NCBI GenBank assembly: GCA_944472135.2
Contig: OX235262.1
Coordinates: forward strand, 28,319,362 to 28,383,361
Source: Trichobilharzia regenti
Taxonomy: Eukaryota > Platyhelminthes > Trematoda > Strigeidida > Schistosomatidae
Direction of reading: 5' to 3'
DNA: 64,000 bases
Part shown: piece after piece, positions 63,836 through 64,000 of the stretch
Layout of the letters: every line of letters begins with the position of its first letter
How positions within the stretch are numbered: position 1 is the first letter of the stretch
Notes under the pieces: generated by a model
Databases searched by the model: none
What the model was told of the DNA's origin: nothing
The model's input: only the letters and a program-made list of their open reading frames with translations
Position numbers and translations under genes: made by a program

Positions 63836-64000
63836 TCAATCACCACATCCGCCACACGTTGAATGTCTCCTTGCGTATTTATAATGATATCGCGGTTTGC
63901 TTGCCAGTCTTTGCGATCTTCTAACTGATTCGGTGATATCATTTCCATCAGTATCATCTAGACTTATTTCTGAATTATCAACAAAGTCGGGATTAGTAGC
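63836..64000 (-). CDS. C-terminal tail of an LTR retrotransposon polyprotein (partial)
   Basis: 54 codons open from the window edge to a TGA at 63836: NPDFVDNSEISLDDTDGNDI, TESVRRSQRLASKPRYHYKY, ARRHSTCGGCGD. Acidic then basic tails with RRSxR-x-x-x-KPxRY are typical of the end of Ty3/gypsy pol, after integrase. An LTR-like sequence follows on the same strand. No catalytic domain is in view, so the assignment rests on this motif and position. Confidence 0.5.
   Translation of the reverse strand, partial: ATNPDFVDNSEISLDDTDGNDITESVRRSQRLASKPRYHYKYARRHSTCGGCGD

Noticed and set aside
1..64000. CRISPR arrays, operons, Shine-Dalgarno sites
   Set aside because: No regularly spaced short repeats. 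Introns, SINEs and LINEs show a eukaryotic genome.

Overview
The window looks like a repeat-dense, AT-rich flatworm genome, most likely a blood fluke (Schistosoma or close relative). The main reason is the set of mobile elements. There are several copies of the Pol III-promoted repeat that carries a hammerhead ribozyme (HHR; the Sm-alpha type known from schistosomes, here 'family A'). There are many Penelope-like elements (PLEs) with a GIY-YIG endonuclease and terminal HHRs, SR2-like RTE elements, CR1-like elements with (ATT)n tails, and tRNA-derived SINEs. The species cannot be fixed from the sequence alone.

Only two host genes are supported. One is a single-coding-exon PLAC8-type cysteine-rich membrane protein on the minus strand (36968-37741), with a strong 3' splice site 9 nt before its ATG. 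The other is the last coding exon of a WD40 gene that matches the C-terminus of DAW1/ODA16, a dynein-arm assembly factor (63162-63359, minus). Its upstream intron holds a Ty3/gypsy-type tail and LTR. Everything else recognisable is mobile DNA.

Layout. 1-11 kb: PLE fragments, HHR-repeat remnants, SINEs, and an RTE element nested in a SINE with a 15-bp target-site duplication (TSD). 11.7-12.5 kb: a 707-bp palindromic double copy of family A between 13-bp direct repeats. 12.7-16.6 kb: RTE, CR1 and an inverted pair of a second HHR repeat ('family B'). 18 kb and 23.4 kb: an unclassified foldback element with HHR-like ends. 21.9-26.2 kb: RTE, PLE, and a PLE split by a CR1. 27.1-28.9 kb: a PLE with 520-bp inverted arms. 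29-36 kb: CR1 and PLE remnants. 37 kb: PLAC8 gene. 39-46.4 kb: three CR1 copies, a second family-A palindrome and a PLE RT fragment. 47-55 kb: SINE, family-B inverted pair, PLE end, a minimal HHR insertion and SR2-like RTE pieces. 57.2-60.3 kb: the most complete PLE, with an HHR in both terminal repeats but a dead RT. 61.8-64 kb: solo LTR, SINE, DAW1 exon, gypsy-type tail.

The most unusual pattern is that HHR-bearing repeats occur several times as head-to-head inverted composites. Three of these are bounded by exact 13-bp direct repeats and a fourth by a 12-bp near-repeat, as if each entered the genome in one retrotransposition event from a multimeric or circular RNA. This mechanism is an inference. 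All identities and boundaries are by eye, without alignment or folding software.
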